The notes under the pieces were generated by a model. The model was given only the letters and a program-made list of their open reading frames with translations, was not told where the DNA came from and did not search any database. Source: JANQMY01 sp965228775 (lineage in GTDB: Bacteria > Pseudomonadota > Alphaproteobacteria > JANQMY01). Taken from it: a stretch of 64,000 nucleotides of DNA. A program made the position numbers and the translations under genes. The DNA lies in assembly GCA_965228775.1 (NCBI GenBank), contig OZ245840.1, positions 4,340,001 to 4,404,000 of the forward strand, given 5' to 3'. Shown in pieces: positions 1-8,000 of the stretch; the stretch's first letter is position 1, and each line of letters opens with the position of its first letter.

Positions 1-178
1 AGACAAAGCCGGGGAAAAACTTGCGGCCGCCGCTAGGAAGCAGATCGAAGAAGAAGACGCCGCTGCCGAGAAAGCCAAAGAGGTGGTCGCCCCAGAGGGA
101 TCAAAGACGTCAGAAAATGGTGAAGGTTCCCCCAAAGAGACGGCGGATGTAAAGACGCCGGAAACTGCCACCGACTGA
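1..178 (+). CDS. C-terminal end of a phage protein (partial)
   Basis: A frame open from the window edge ends at TGA 176-178, two bases before the next gene. The visible 58 residues are highly charged and low in complexity (EEEDAAAEKAKE, followed by a Ser/Thr/Glu/Lys-rich tail). They are too few and too biased to assign a family. Position directly before a gp6-like connector suggests the end of a capsid-proximal head protein or its charged extension. That is inference from gene order only. Confidence 0.6.
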   Translation, partial: DKAGEKLAAAARKQIEEEDAAAEKAKEVVAPEGSKTSENGEGSPKETADVKTPETATD

Positions 179-179
179 C

Positions 180-827
180 ATGTCAGCGTTCCTTGAGGCC
201 ACAACCGCCGCGACCGTAACCCAATTGACGACGACCGCCCGCGTCAAGGAGGAGTTGGGCCTCACGGAAAACACCTACGACGCTCGCATATCGTCCTTGA
301 TCGATGACGCGAGCGATCATGTCGTCCGCTACATTGGTGTGCGAGAGGATAGCCGCGGATCGACAACACTCGGCGTCGAGACGTTGACGGAAACCTTCCG
401 GCTCGAGAAAGCGACCGACATTCTAAGGCTTTCCCGGTTTCCACTCAGGTCGGTCACTTCCGTATCGGTAGACGGAACATCGGTCGATGCAGCCGACTAC
501 GAGGCACAGGAAGAAACAGGGTATCTTTATCGTCTGAGCGGTGGTGAACGTGTTTCTTGGGATTGCGGAAAGACCGTGATTGTCTACGAGGCCGGGCATC
601 GTTTGCCCTCACAAAGTGAACGCACCTTGCCGCGAGATATAGAGCGCGCCTGTATCTCTGAGGTCAGAAGCCTTTGGTTTGGGTCTCAGAGAAACCCACA
701 CCTTCGATCAGAGCAAACGGTGGGCGTGAAATCGGTTCAGTATGCGGTTTCTGCAGACGGGGATGATGGTCTTTGCGCCGATGCGCGAAGCCTTGTCGCG
801 AAGTACATGCGGGGAATTTGCCAGTGA
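180..827 (+). CDS. Phage head-tail connector, gp6-like
   Basis: Product of 215 aa. The N-terminal half has the helix-rich pattern of HK97 gp6-like connectors (TTTARVKEELGLTENTYDARISSLIDDAS), in which a short helix precedes repeated acidic/hydrophobic helices. The middle is a beta-rich insertion (FPLRSVTSVSVDG, DAADYEAQ) and the C-terminal part again helical. In siphophages this protein forms the ring under the portal and links head to tail. It is followed by the head-closure and tail-completion genes, which supports the call. The start follows the preceding stop by one base and its own stop overlaps the next GTG, so it is translationally coupled on both sides. Confidence 0.75.
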   Translation: MSAFLEATTAATVTQLTTTARVKEELGLTENTYDARISSLIDDASDHVVRYIGVREDSRGSTTLGVETLTETFRLEKATDILRLSRFPLRSVTSVSVDGTSVDAADYEAQEETGYLYRLSGGERVSWDCGKTVIVYEAGHRLPSQSERTLPRDIERACISEVRSLWFGSQRNPHLRSEQTVGVKSVQYAVSADGDDGLCADARSLVAKYMRGICQ

Positions 828-1627
828 CACTGGCGGCATCGCCCCTTGCAAGCCAAAAGCTGGCCGGCGGGCCCATACCGTCCATTGTTCTTCTGCCGAC
901 GCACAGCCTCACCGCTGTCTCGGCTGATAAGAGTGAGGGCGACACCGGCGCGATCTCGTTTACTTTTCGTGTCACTCGGACAAATGGAACGTCTAGTCCG
1001 TCTTCGGTGGATTGGGCGGTTACCGGTTCCGGCGCCAATCCCGCGAATGCGAGTGATTTTGTAGGCGGTGTTCTACCGTCTGGAACGGTTTCGTTCGCAG
1101 CCACTGAAACGACGCAAGACATCATCGTTAGTGTTCAGGGTGACACGACAATCGAGACCGCAGAGAGTTTTCAGGTCACGATCGCAAACCCGAGTGTGGG
1201 CGATATCGGCACCGCTGCAGCAACGGGCACGATCCAAAACGATGATGTTGATAGTGGCCCCTCTGGTGTAGTGGCGCCACCATGTGCGGCCGTCGCCATG
1301 TTTGCGAGGGACATTCGTGCTTGTGGCGAAAGCTGCACATTCATTCGGGAAGACACGGATGCATCCATCACGGTCTCCGCCGTCATTCGGGGCTTTCGTC
1401 CTGAAGACTGGAACGAGCATGTTCAGCAAGGCGATCGCGTTGCGAGACTGACGCCCTTGGACTTCACCGATGCGGGTTGGTTGGTCGGCCCAATCCGAGG
1501 CGACCGTCTCAAGACCGTGGATGGCCTGTTTACGCTGCAACATGTAGACATCGTCAAAGAGGGGCCTGACATCGTGGTCTTCATCGCGCAACTGCGCGGC
1601 ACACACATCAGGCCAACACTGCAGTGA
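824..1627 (+). CDS. Head-closure-like protein with N-terminal Calx-beta domain
   Basis: I place the start at GTG 824, which overlaps the previous stop as GTGA; an upstream ATG at 773 would need a 55-base overlap. The resulting 267-aa protein has two parts. Residues about 20-140 match a Calx-beta domain: SADKSEGDTGAISFTFRV, then DWAV, DF, GTVSFAATETTQDI, ETAESFQVTIANPS and the closing GTIQNDD. Residues about 150-267 (GDRVARL, GPIRGDRLKTVDGLFTLQHVD) resemble the small beta-barrel head-closure or head-tail joining proteins expected at this place. A Calx-beta domain on a virion joining protein is unusual and may decorate the neck. Function of the second part is inferred from position. Confidence 0.65.
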   Translation: MTLAASPLASQKLAGGPIPSIVLLPTHSLTAVSADKSEGDTGAISFTFRVTRTNGTSSPSSVDWAVTGSGANPANASDFVGGVLPSGTVSFAATETTQDIIVSVQGDTTIETAESFQVTIANPSVGDIGTAAATGTIQNDDVDSGPSGVVAPPCAAVAMFARDIRACGESCTFIREDTDASITVSAVIRGFRPEDWNEHVQQGDRVARLTPLDFTDAGWLVGPIRGDRLKTVDGLFTLQHVDIVKEGPDIVVFIAQLRGTHIRPTLQ

Positions 1628-2259
1628 CCGACAAGCTGGTACCGCTCGACCGCCTGAGCAAAGACATAGATTTCTTTGGCGAGTTCGTTGAAACCGAGTA
1701 CGCCCACGACGCTTTTTTAGACTTCGCGCGAGATGAGATCAAAGAGGCAAACGACAGCAACGAATTGGTTTTGGGGACGCGCCCAAAGCGTGACCTGTTT
1801 GTCGATGGCCGCGAAGCAAAATCGGTGGACGGCGCACCGCCAGGAAGCACAATAACAGCCGTCTTTCGTTTGCGGCCGGCGATCAATCCGATACCGAAGA
1901 TGTTGGCTGTATTGGAAAGACTTTCACCGGTTGGACGAAGCGACGACACAAGGGCCGGGCATCCTGGCTTCTACCGTCGTAACCATGAGGTTCTCGCCAA
2001 CGGTTCCTTGGTGCCGAGAACATATCGGCCGAAACCTAACGATCGCCTGACCTTTATCACGCCGGTCATCTATGGCCCACAGCTAGAAGAACGCGCTGTA
2101 CGGGGCATCTATCGTGCTGCCGCTCGCAGAGGCAAACGGGCATTCGGGGCTTTCTACACAGTTCGATACCGGAAGCTTTTCGTACCAGCGAGTGCGCAAA
2201 AGGGCGGTGACCGATTTTACCGGCAAGCGTTCCCAGCAGTGACGATGGTGCCCAGATGA
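1624..2259 (+). CDS. Phage tail-completion / neck protein (unrecognised family)
   Basis: This 211-aa protein starts at GTG 1624, overlapping the preceding stop as GTGA. No family is recognised with certainty. It is basic towards the C-terminus (YRAAARRGKRAFGAFYTVRYRK) and lacks signal peptide or membrane segments. Its slot between head closure and the tail-terminator-like gene is that of HK97 gp10-like tail-completion proteins. The assignment is positional. Its stop overlaps the ATG of the next gene. Confidence 0.5.
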   Translation: MTDKLVPLDRLSKDIDFFGEFVETEYAHDAFLDFARDEIKEANDSNELVLGTRPKRDLFVDGREAKSVDGAPPGSTITAVFRLRPAINPIPKMLAVLERLSPVGRSDDTRAGHPGFYRRNHEVLANGSLVPRTYRPKPNDRLTFITPVIYGPQLEERAVRGIYRAAARRGKRAFGAFYTVRYRKLFVPASAQKGGDRFYRQAFPAVTMVPR

Positions 2260-2696
2260 CGGATCACTCCGCGGAACTTCGCACGACTGTTCTCGCGCAT
2301 CTTGATGCCAGTTTCTCGGCGATACCCCGCAGAGATGATCTGGACAATGTCGCCAATCCGGTCGCGCCTCTGGACGCAAATCGCGACGCGTTTGCTCACT
2401 ACACGGTTTATTTTGGACCGACGTTAGAAGAGCAGGTCAGCATCGGCGCGCCTGGGGAAAACCGATGGCTCGAAGAGGGGGCGTTCGAAGTGACGGTATA
2501 TGTACCAAGCGGGTCGGGCGGATCGGACGCGCGAACATATGCTCGCCAGATTTGGGACGCGCTGCGAGGACAGCTGCTTGATGGCGGTCGGCTGGAAATT
2601 AAGGACAAACAGGCCGGTGACGAAGGCGAACGCTACAACGGCGTCTACTGGGGGAACTCATTCGGTGTCGAGTTCGAGCGCGAGTTTACGAGCTAA
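2256..2696 (+). CDS. Tail terminator-like protein
   Basis: The 146-aa product has the size, alpha/beta pattern and position of lambda gpU/HK97 gp9-type tail terminators, which cap the finished tail tube. An N-terminal helix (ELRTTVLAHLDASF) is followed by strands, including YTVYFGPTLEEQ and GAFEVTVYVPSGSGG, then a helix (DARTYARQIWDALRG) and a final strand (GVEFEREF). It overlaps the upstream gene by ATGA and lies directly before the tail tube gene. Sequence similarity is too low to exclude another minor tail protein. Confidence 0.6.
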   Translation: MTDHSAELRTTVLAHLDASFSAIPRRDDLDNVANPVAPLDANRDAFAHYTVYFGPTLEEQVSIGAPGENRWLEEGAFEVTVYVPSGSGGSDARTYARQIWDALRGQLLDGGRLEIKDKQAGDEGERYNGVYWGNSFGVEFEREFTS

Positions 2697-2708
2697 CAGC
2701 TTTTCATT

Positions 2709-2725
2709 GGGGCGGCGCTTGCCCC
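2709..2725 (+). terminator. Hairpin upstream of tail tube gene
   Basis: GGGGC at 2709-2713 pairs with GCCCC at 2721-2725 across a 7-nt loop, followed by TTTACTG. It sits between the terminator gene and the tail tube start. The T-run is too short for a confident intrinsic terminator. It may be an mRNA-stabilising or attenuating hairpin, since a related one follows the tail tube gene. Confidence 0.4.
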
Positions 2726-2744
2726 TTTACTGTAGGAGAAAACC

Positions 2745-4202
2745 ATGTCGAGACCAACAAGTCTGCAGGTTGCTTATCAAATGCAATCGGCCCTTGGAGT
2801 AGCGCCGTCACCGGCAAAAATGCAGAAGGTCCGGGTAACGTCGGAAGCGATCGAGCCCAATCCTTCATTCGGTCAAAGTGACGAGCTTCGTGATGACCGT
2901 CTGCCGGCTGACTTGTTTCTTCTGGGGGAGGCGACGGGCGGTTCCATCGGAACCGAGATGACATTCGGGACTTATGATGATTGGTTCCGCAACTTGCTGC
3001 TCAACGACTGGTCGGAAACGCCGGTGCGGCAGAACGTTGTTGGGGACGACATCATCACGGATGTGGCGGCGATCTCCGATACATTCACAGTAACAACCGA
3101 GGCCGCCTTTGCTCCAGGACACCTTGTTCGAGCGACCGGGTTCGCCGAAGCAGCCAACAATGGCGTTTTCCAAGCCCAAGCAGGGTCCAATGCAACAGCA
3201 TTGGTTGCGCCCGATGGCCGGGCGGACGAAGCCACGGTGCCAGCGGCCGCGCGGCTTAAGGTGGTTGGTTTTTTTGGAGAGACTGGCGACATCGTTGCAG
3301 TAGCCGATGGGCTGACGTCGACGGCGTTGGACTTTACGACGATCACGGGCCTCGCCGTGAACAAGTTCGTGAAGATTGGTGGGGCCGCCGCGGGAAACAA
3401 GTTTGACACGGCCTCTAACAACAAGTTCGGGCGTATTGTCTCGATCGAGGCGAACAAGATCACGCTGGACCATTTGCCGGTGGGCTGGTCAGCTGATGCG
3501 GGCACAGGAAAGAAGATCTATGTCTTCTTCCCGGATGTGCTGGAAATGGGGTCCACCATCAGGCCGATGTACATCGAATCTGTCCTGACGCGCCAAGCGA
3601 CGCCAGCATTTATTCTGCACAAAGACGTCGTTATGGACCAATTACAATTGAACTTGCAGGCGAAGCAGAAAATCGATGCGACCTGGCAGGTGCAGGCTTT
3701 GTCAACCAACCCAGCCGCCGCCTCATCGTTCGATGCATCGCCGCTGTCCGTTAATGCCAATCCTGTCATGACCGGCGCTGCGCAGTTTGGCGCGATTTAT
3801 GAGGCAGGCGGCACGATCGTTGGTCCGAACTATATTCAACGCTGCAATCTCTCTTGGAACAATCAGTTTCAGGGGATCGATGAGATGTTCTCGACCGGCT
3901 TCGCCGACATGATTGACGGTGAAGTGGTTGCCACACTCGATCTCGAAACGTTGTTCGGGACGTCAGCGCTTTGGGACAAGGCTCGGGCCGGCTCAGAGTC
4001 AAAGATCGCAATGACCTTGCCGGCACCGAACCATGGATATGTGTTGGATTTCCAACGTGTGAAGCTCGGAAGCCCATCGCGTCCGGTCCAGAACAAAACC
4101 ACACCCGTTTCAGTGTCGGCTCAAGCGACTGTCTTGGCGCCGTCGTTGGCAACCGATCCGAAGCCGCGGATCAACCGTTTCGAATATTGGGAGCATGGTT
4201 GA
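2745..4202 (+). CDS. Major tail tube protein
   Basis: A 485-aa protein preceded by TAGGAGAAAACC, a good ribosome-binding site. The opening (RPTSLQVAYQMQSALGVAPSP) and DLFLLGEATGGSIGTEMTFGTYDDW are typical of the phage tail tube group in which residues up to about 100 form the subunit core. The C-terminal half returns to tube-like strands (YIQRCNLSWNNQFQGIDEMF, DGEVVATLDLE). Residues about 100-270 form an inserted beta-rich segment with repeated SDTFTVTTEAAFAPGHLV-like pieces. The protein polymerises into the tail lumen around the tape measure. Length, location before the chaperone/tape measure pair and its own flanking hairpins all fit a highly expressed structural gene. Confidence 0.8.
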   Translation: MSRPTSLQVAYQMQSALGVAPSPAKMQKVRVTSEAIEPNPSFGQSDELRDDRLPADLFLLGEATGGSIGTEMTFGTYDDWFRNLLLNDWSETPVRQNVVGDDIITDVAAISDTFTVTTEAAFAPGHLVRATGFAEAANNGVFQAQAGSNATALVAPDGRADEATVPAAARLKVVGFFGETGDIVAVADGLTSTALDFTTITGLAVNKFVKIGGAAAGNKFDTASNNKFGRIVSIEANKITLDHLPVGWSADAGTGKKIYVFFPDVLEMGSTIRPMYIESVLTRQATPAFILHKDVVMDQLQLNLQAKQKIDATWQVQALSTNPAAASSFDASPLSVNANPVMTGAAQFGAIYEAGGTIVGPNYIQRCNLSWNNQFQGIDEMFSTGFADMIDGEVVATLDLETLFGTSALWDKARAGSESKIAMTLPAPNHGYVLDFQRVKLGSPSRPVQNKTTPVSVSAQATVLAPSLATDPKPRINRFEYWEHG

Positions 4203-4227
4203 TCCGATAATTCAGACTTAGCTTTTG

Positions 4228-4247
4228 GGGGGCCGTCGCTGGCCCCC
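4228..4247 (+). terminator. Hairpin downstream of tail tube gene
   Basis: GGGGGCC at 4228-4234 pairs with GGCCCCC at 4241-4247 over a 6-nt loop, then TGACTTTC. The sequence AGCTTTT precedes this hairpin as it does the one at 2709, so the two look like related elements. It may be a partial terminator or 3' stabiliser that sets tail tube mRNA level relative to downstream genes. Confidence 0.45.
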
Positions 4248-4277
4248 TGACTTTCATAAACCCCGAAGGAGTCGGAA

Positions 4278-4289
4278 ATGAACAGATGA
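4278..4289 (+). other. Three-codon mini-ORF coupled to chaperone start
   Basis: The best ribosome-binding site here, AAGGAG at 4266-4271, is ideally spaced for ATG 4278, which encodes only Met-Asn-Arg before TGA 4287-4289. The stop overlaps the chaperone ATG at 4286 as ATGA. Either ribosomes terminate and reinitiate on the chaperone, or the chaperone is reached directly with a 14-nt spacing. Confidence 0.4.
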
Positions 4290-4810
4290 AACTGAGTGAT
4301 TTCAAAGTCGACAGAACACAATTCGAAGAGCCGGTTTGGCTGGAAGTGCCCAAGTTGGGAGACCTAAAAGTCTGCCTGGTCCCCGCGTTGAGCCAGATCG
4401 GAACCAAAGTCCGAAACGAATTCATCGAGAAGATCGGTGAAGCCGATGATCCGGCACTAGCCGACAATATGACCGCGGACCAGCAGGAAGAGCTCGGCAA
4501 AGCCGTGCTCTGCGCTTGCTGGGTCGACTGGAAAAACATGATTGGTGACAATAACAGGCCGATCAAGTGCACACCCGAACGCGTCAAGGAAATCGTGAAC
4601 AACCCGGACTATCTCCTCGTGCTTGGTGAGGTGATGCTGGCGTTTTCGGATTTGAACCAGCGCATCCTGAAATCGCACAGCAAACTTGTCGATGCATTGG
4701 GAAACTCACCAGACTCCTCCAATACGAGCACGAATGGGCGGACAAAGAGGAAGACATCCTCGCGCTCGCAGAAGAGGAGCCAGACGCGCCAATCCCGCCG
4801 GAAGTCCTAG
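4286..4810 (+). CDS. Tail assembly chaperone, unshifted form (gpG-like)
   Basis: The 174-aa zero-frame product begins MKLSDFKVDRTQFEEPVW and is largely helical to about residue 140. Beyond that the reading becomes a Ser/Arg/Lys-rich string (RTKRKTSSRSQKRSQTR) typical of out-of-frame translation of the overlapping gene. Located between tail tube and tape measure, it matches the lambda gpG role of chaperoning the tape measure during tail assembly. A slippery heptamer at 4699-4705 allows production of the longer gpGT-like form. The basic tail may be a by-product of the overlap and not conserved. Confidence 0.75.
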   Translation: MKLSDFKVDRTQFEEPVWLEVPKLGDLKVCLVPALSQIGTKVRNEFIEKIGEADDPALADNMTADQQEELGKAVLCACWVDWKNMIGDNNRPIKCTPERVKEIVNNPDYLLVLGEVMLAFSDLNQRILKSHSKLVDALGNSPDSSNTSTNGRTKRKTSSRSQKRSQTRQSRRKS

Positions 4811-5070
4811 ATAAGCCTCAGCTTCACCATGATCATTGGCTGTTGTGGCGCGCATTCCTTCGCTTAAAGCAACGCCGTGGTTTCCAGGTAACGATGTCCG
4901 GACAGATCGTGCCCGAGCCGATCGCATACAGAGACATCGTTTTCTATTGTGAAACCAACGGCGTTACCGACCGCGAAGAGCTCCACTTCTTTGATCTGGT
5001 GATCGGCTTTCTGGACGATATTGACCGGTCCCACATTCTCCAATCCACAAAACCCCCTGAACGCAAGTAG
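4286..5070 (+). CDS. Tail assembly chaperone, -1 frameshift fusion (gpGT-like)
   Basis: Reading in the zero frame to AAC 4703-4705 and slipping back one base continues as CTC 4705 into an open frame ending at TAG 5068-5070. The fusion has 140 + 121 = 261 aa. The -1 extension looks like real protein (LLQYEHEWADKEEDILAL, WLLWRAFLRLKQRRGFQ, ELHFFDLVIGFLDDID) and has no good start of its own before 4843, inside its conserved-looking part. This is the classic tail-chaperone organisation of long-tailed phages, with the fused form recruiting tail tube subunits to the tape measure complex. The exact ratio of the two forms cannot be predicted. Confidence 0.78.
4699..4705 (+). promoter_or_regulatory. 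Slippery heptamer GGGAAAC for -1 frameshift
   Basis: In the chaperone zero frame the bases divide as G GGA AAC, the X XXY YYZ pattern needed for tandem P/A-site slippage to GGG AAA. Lambda uses GGGAAAG at the equivalent place. The codon after slippage (CTC 4705) enters the long open -1 frame. Confidence 0.75.
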
Positions 5071-5079
5071 ACCCAACGA

Positions 5080-8000
5080 ATGGTTGATCGCCGCCGCCTC
5101 ATTGCCGAAGTCTCGATTGAAGACAATACCGGCCAAGGGGCGCAGTCCGCCCGCCGTAGCCTGGCCGCGTTGGGACAAACAGCAAATGAAAGCGCAGTTG
5201 CCGTTGAGCAGGTCAATCGTGTTCAGGCCGGCGCGCGCGAAGAGTACGAGCGACTTGCGCGTTCCCTTGATCCAGTCGCACAGGCGAATACTAGGTATGC
5301 GGAGGGCCTGCGTACGATAGAGCGTGCGCAACGCCAGGGCGTTGTAAGTGCGACGGAAGCGTCTCGCGTACGTGACCTTTTGCAAGAGAAAACTCAGGAG
5401 GCAGCCGGGTCCTCCGAAAAGCTTGCGAAGTCCACAGGCAAAGTTGCCGACGCATCTCGAAAGGCCGCGAGTGCAACCGCCGAACTGGCTATAGAAAACA
5501 CAGAGATCAAGCAACAGTTTGATGAGTTGAACTTTGCGGCACGCTCTTTGGCGAAAACGGTAGGTCTGTTAGCCGCGGGATATGCATCGTTTCAGTTGGC
5601 CGTGGCCGGTGGCAGGGACAAGGCGAAGCAGTTTGAAACTGCCCTTGCCGAAGTGAAGACGGTCTTGGCCGACAAGTCCGAAATCGATGCGTTAGGCGAA
5701 AGCCTGAAGGGGATCAGCACTGATTTCGGATCCTTACCTGCCGAGCAGGCTCGGGCGGCGTACGAGATAATCTCAGCTGGCGCTGAGAATGCGGCGCAAG
5801 CAACAACTACTCTTACGGCCTCCAATGTTCTGGCGACGGCTGGCCTAGCCGATCTTACGCAGTCCTCCAAGACGGTCTCGGGCGTGCTGAACGCATATTC
5901 GAGATCTGCGCAAGACGCTACGGATGTGACGGACACTCTGTTTGTTGGGGTGCGGCAAGGCCAAACGACGATCCGTGATCTGGGCCAAGAAATTGGCAGA
6001 GTGACGACTCTTGCGGCAACGTTGGGTGTACCATTTCAGGAGGTTGTCGCGGCGATTGCGGCGATCACGAAAGGTGGTGTCGCAACCAATGAGGCCGTGA
6101 CCGGCTTGGTCCAAGTCTTCTCCAACGTTTTGAAGCCCTCGGAACAGGCGAAGGAAGCGGCGACAGCGTTGGGATTGGAATTCGACAGCTTGGCCCTTAG
6201 AAGCCAGGGCCTCAGTGGATTTCTTCAGAATGTCTCGGACAAAGCTGGCGGGAGTGACGCTGTTATGGCATCACTTTTCGGCAGTGTTCAGGGATTGACA
6301 CAAGTCTTTACACTGACCGGTTCCCAGGCAGACGCGTTTGCTCTGGCTTTGGATGCGATGGAAGACCGCGCTGGCGCAGCAAATGAGGCGTTCAGAGACA
6401 TAGCCGACACGACGGAGTTTGTAGAGCGGCGGTTGCAAGCGACCAGAACCGTCTTGTCGATTACTCTTGGTGAGGGATCATTGCCTGCACTAAGAGAATT
6501 GAAGCTGCAGCTGGCAAATCTCTTCGATCAAAGAGATGTCCGAGATTTCGCGCGTCAGTTGGGTCGGTTGGTTGGCACAGGCTTCCGCGTGCTAGCGAAC
6601 ATACTTGATGTCGTTAATGACAATTTCAGATTGTTCCTGACCTTAGTGGAATTGTTGGCCATATCTCGATTGACCCGAGTGTTTTCGAGACTTGCCGCCG
6701 CTATTGGTGCTGTGGGCGGAACCTTGGCGGGCGTAGGCGGCCTAGTCACGCGTTTTGTTCCCATACTTCGAAATCTGTCATTCGGGGCCATCGCGTCTCG
6801 GGCCGCACTGGTAAGTTTGGGCGCTGCGGTTTCTGGTGTCGGACTGGCGCTCGGTCTCTTGCTTGCACCGATCAACACCGCAGTCGCGGGTTTGGTCGTT
6901 CTGTTCAATTTTCGCGATGATATTGCTGAGTGGATAGCCGCGATCGAAGATGCTGAAATCGCGTGGCGTGCAATAGGCGACGTACTAGAAAGGAACATTC
7001 TCGATCAGCTGATCAACATTGTCCTAGTAACGCAACAGATTGCAAAAAGTCTGGCTCCAGAAGGTGGGACGTTGGATAGTATCAGCAAGACCATAAACAA
7101 TGCTGTTGCGGCCTTTGAAGTTACTCAGGGCGTCAATATCCCGTTCCTTGGTTTAAATCAGGGAAAGCCGTTCGAGGAGGCGATTGACCCGCTTGGATTT
7201 TTCGAAGCGGTAAGAAAAAGGGCGCAGGAACTTAAGGCCGAATTGGACGGCATTGAAAACTCTCTGGACGGAGTTATCGGTTCACTGTCACGGAATCGCG
7301 AAGGTTCACTTTCTGTCGGCAAGTTTGCCGATGAGATTGCTAAGCTCCGTGTCGACACCGCAAACATCGAGTTTTTGACGACCAAGGTGGCCGAGGGCGA
7401 ACGCGTCTTCGAAACCTATGCACTAGCGATCGATGTTGTCGACGGGAACTTTAAAAACCTGACGCGATCGGTCGTCGATGCCGCATCAGCGAATGTGGAC
7501 GCGCAGCGCGCTTTGCAAAGAGCACAAGCCCAGTTCCAATTGGATCGCGACGCAGAGTTTGCGCTGGAGCTCAGTGCCGCGCTCTCCCAGAGTTTCGAGC
7601 AGTACGAGCTGATTATTGAGGCGCAGGATGCGGTTCGCAGCGGTCTGTTCGAAACAACCGAGGAGGCGCTGGAATTTGCTCGGGCTTCCCAGCTCGCGCG
7701 TGAGGAATTCCAACGGATCGACGAGACGGCCGCGGCATTGGAACAACTCGCCATTGATCCCTTGGAGGAATTTGGCCGTAATGGCCAGCAGTTCATTGTC
7801 GACTTCTGGAACGATTTTCGTGATCGCGGTTTTGATGTGTTCGGCGATCTTGGTGATCAGCTGGAGAATTTCGGCAAGCGCCTGGTCAATGACATCTTCG
7901 CCACGAATGTCCTGAGGCCTATCCTGCAGCCGCTCATAGGTGCGTTCGGTAACGTTGCGGCGGGTGGCGGTCTCGGTTCCCTCTTCGGGGGTGGGGGCGG

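Noticed and set aside
22..827. Possible translation start upstream at 773 for the Calx-beta protein
   Set aside because: It would overlap the connector gene by 55 bases and lacks a good ribosome-binding site; GTG 824 gives the GTGA overlap used by neighbouring genes.
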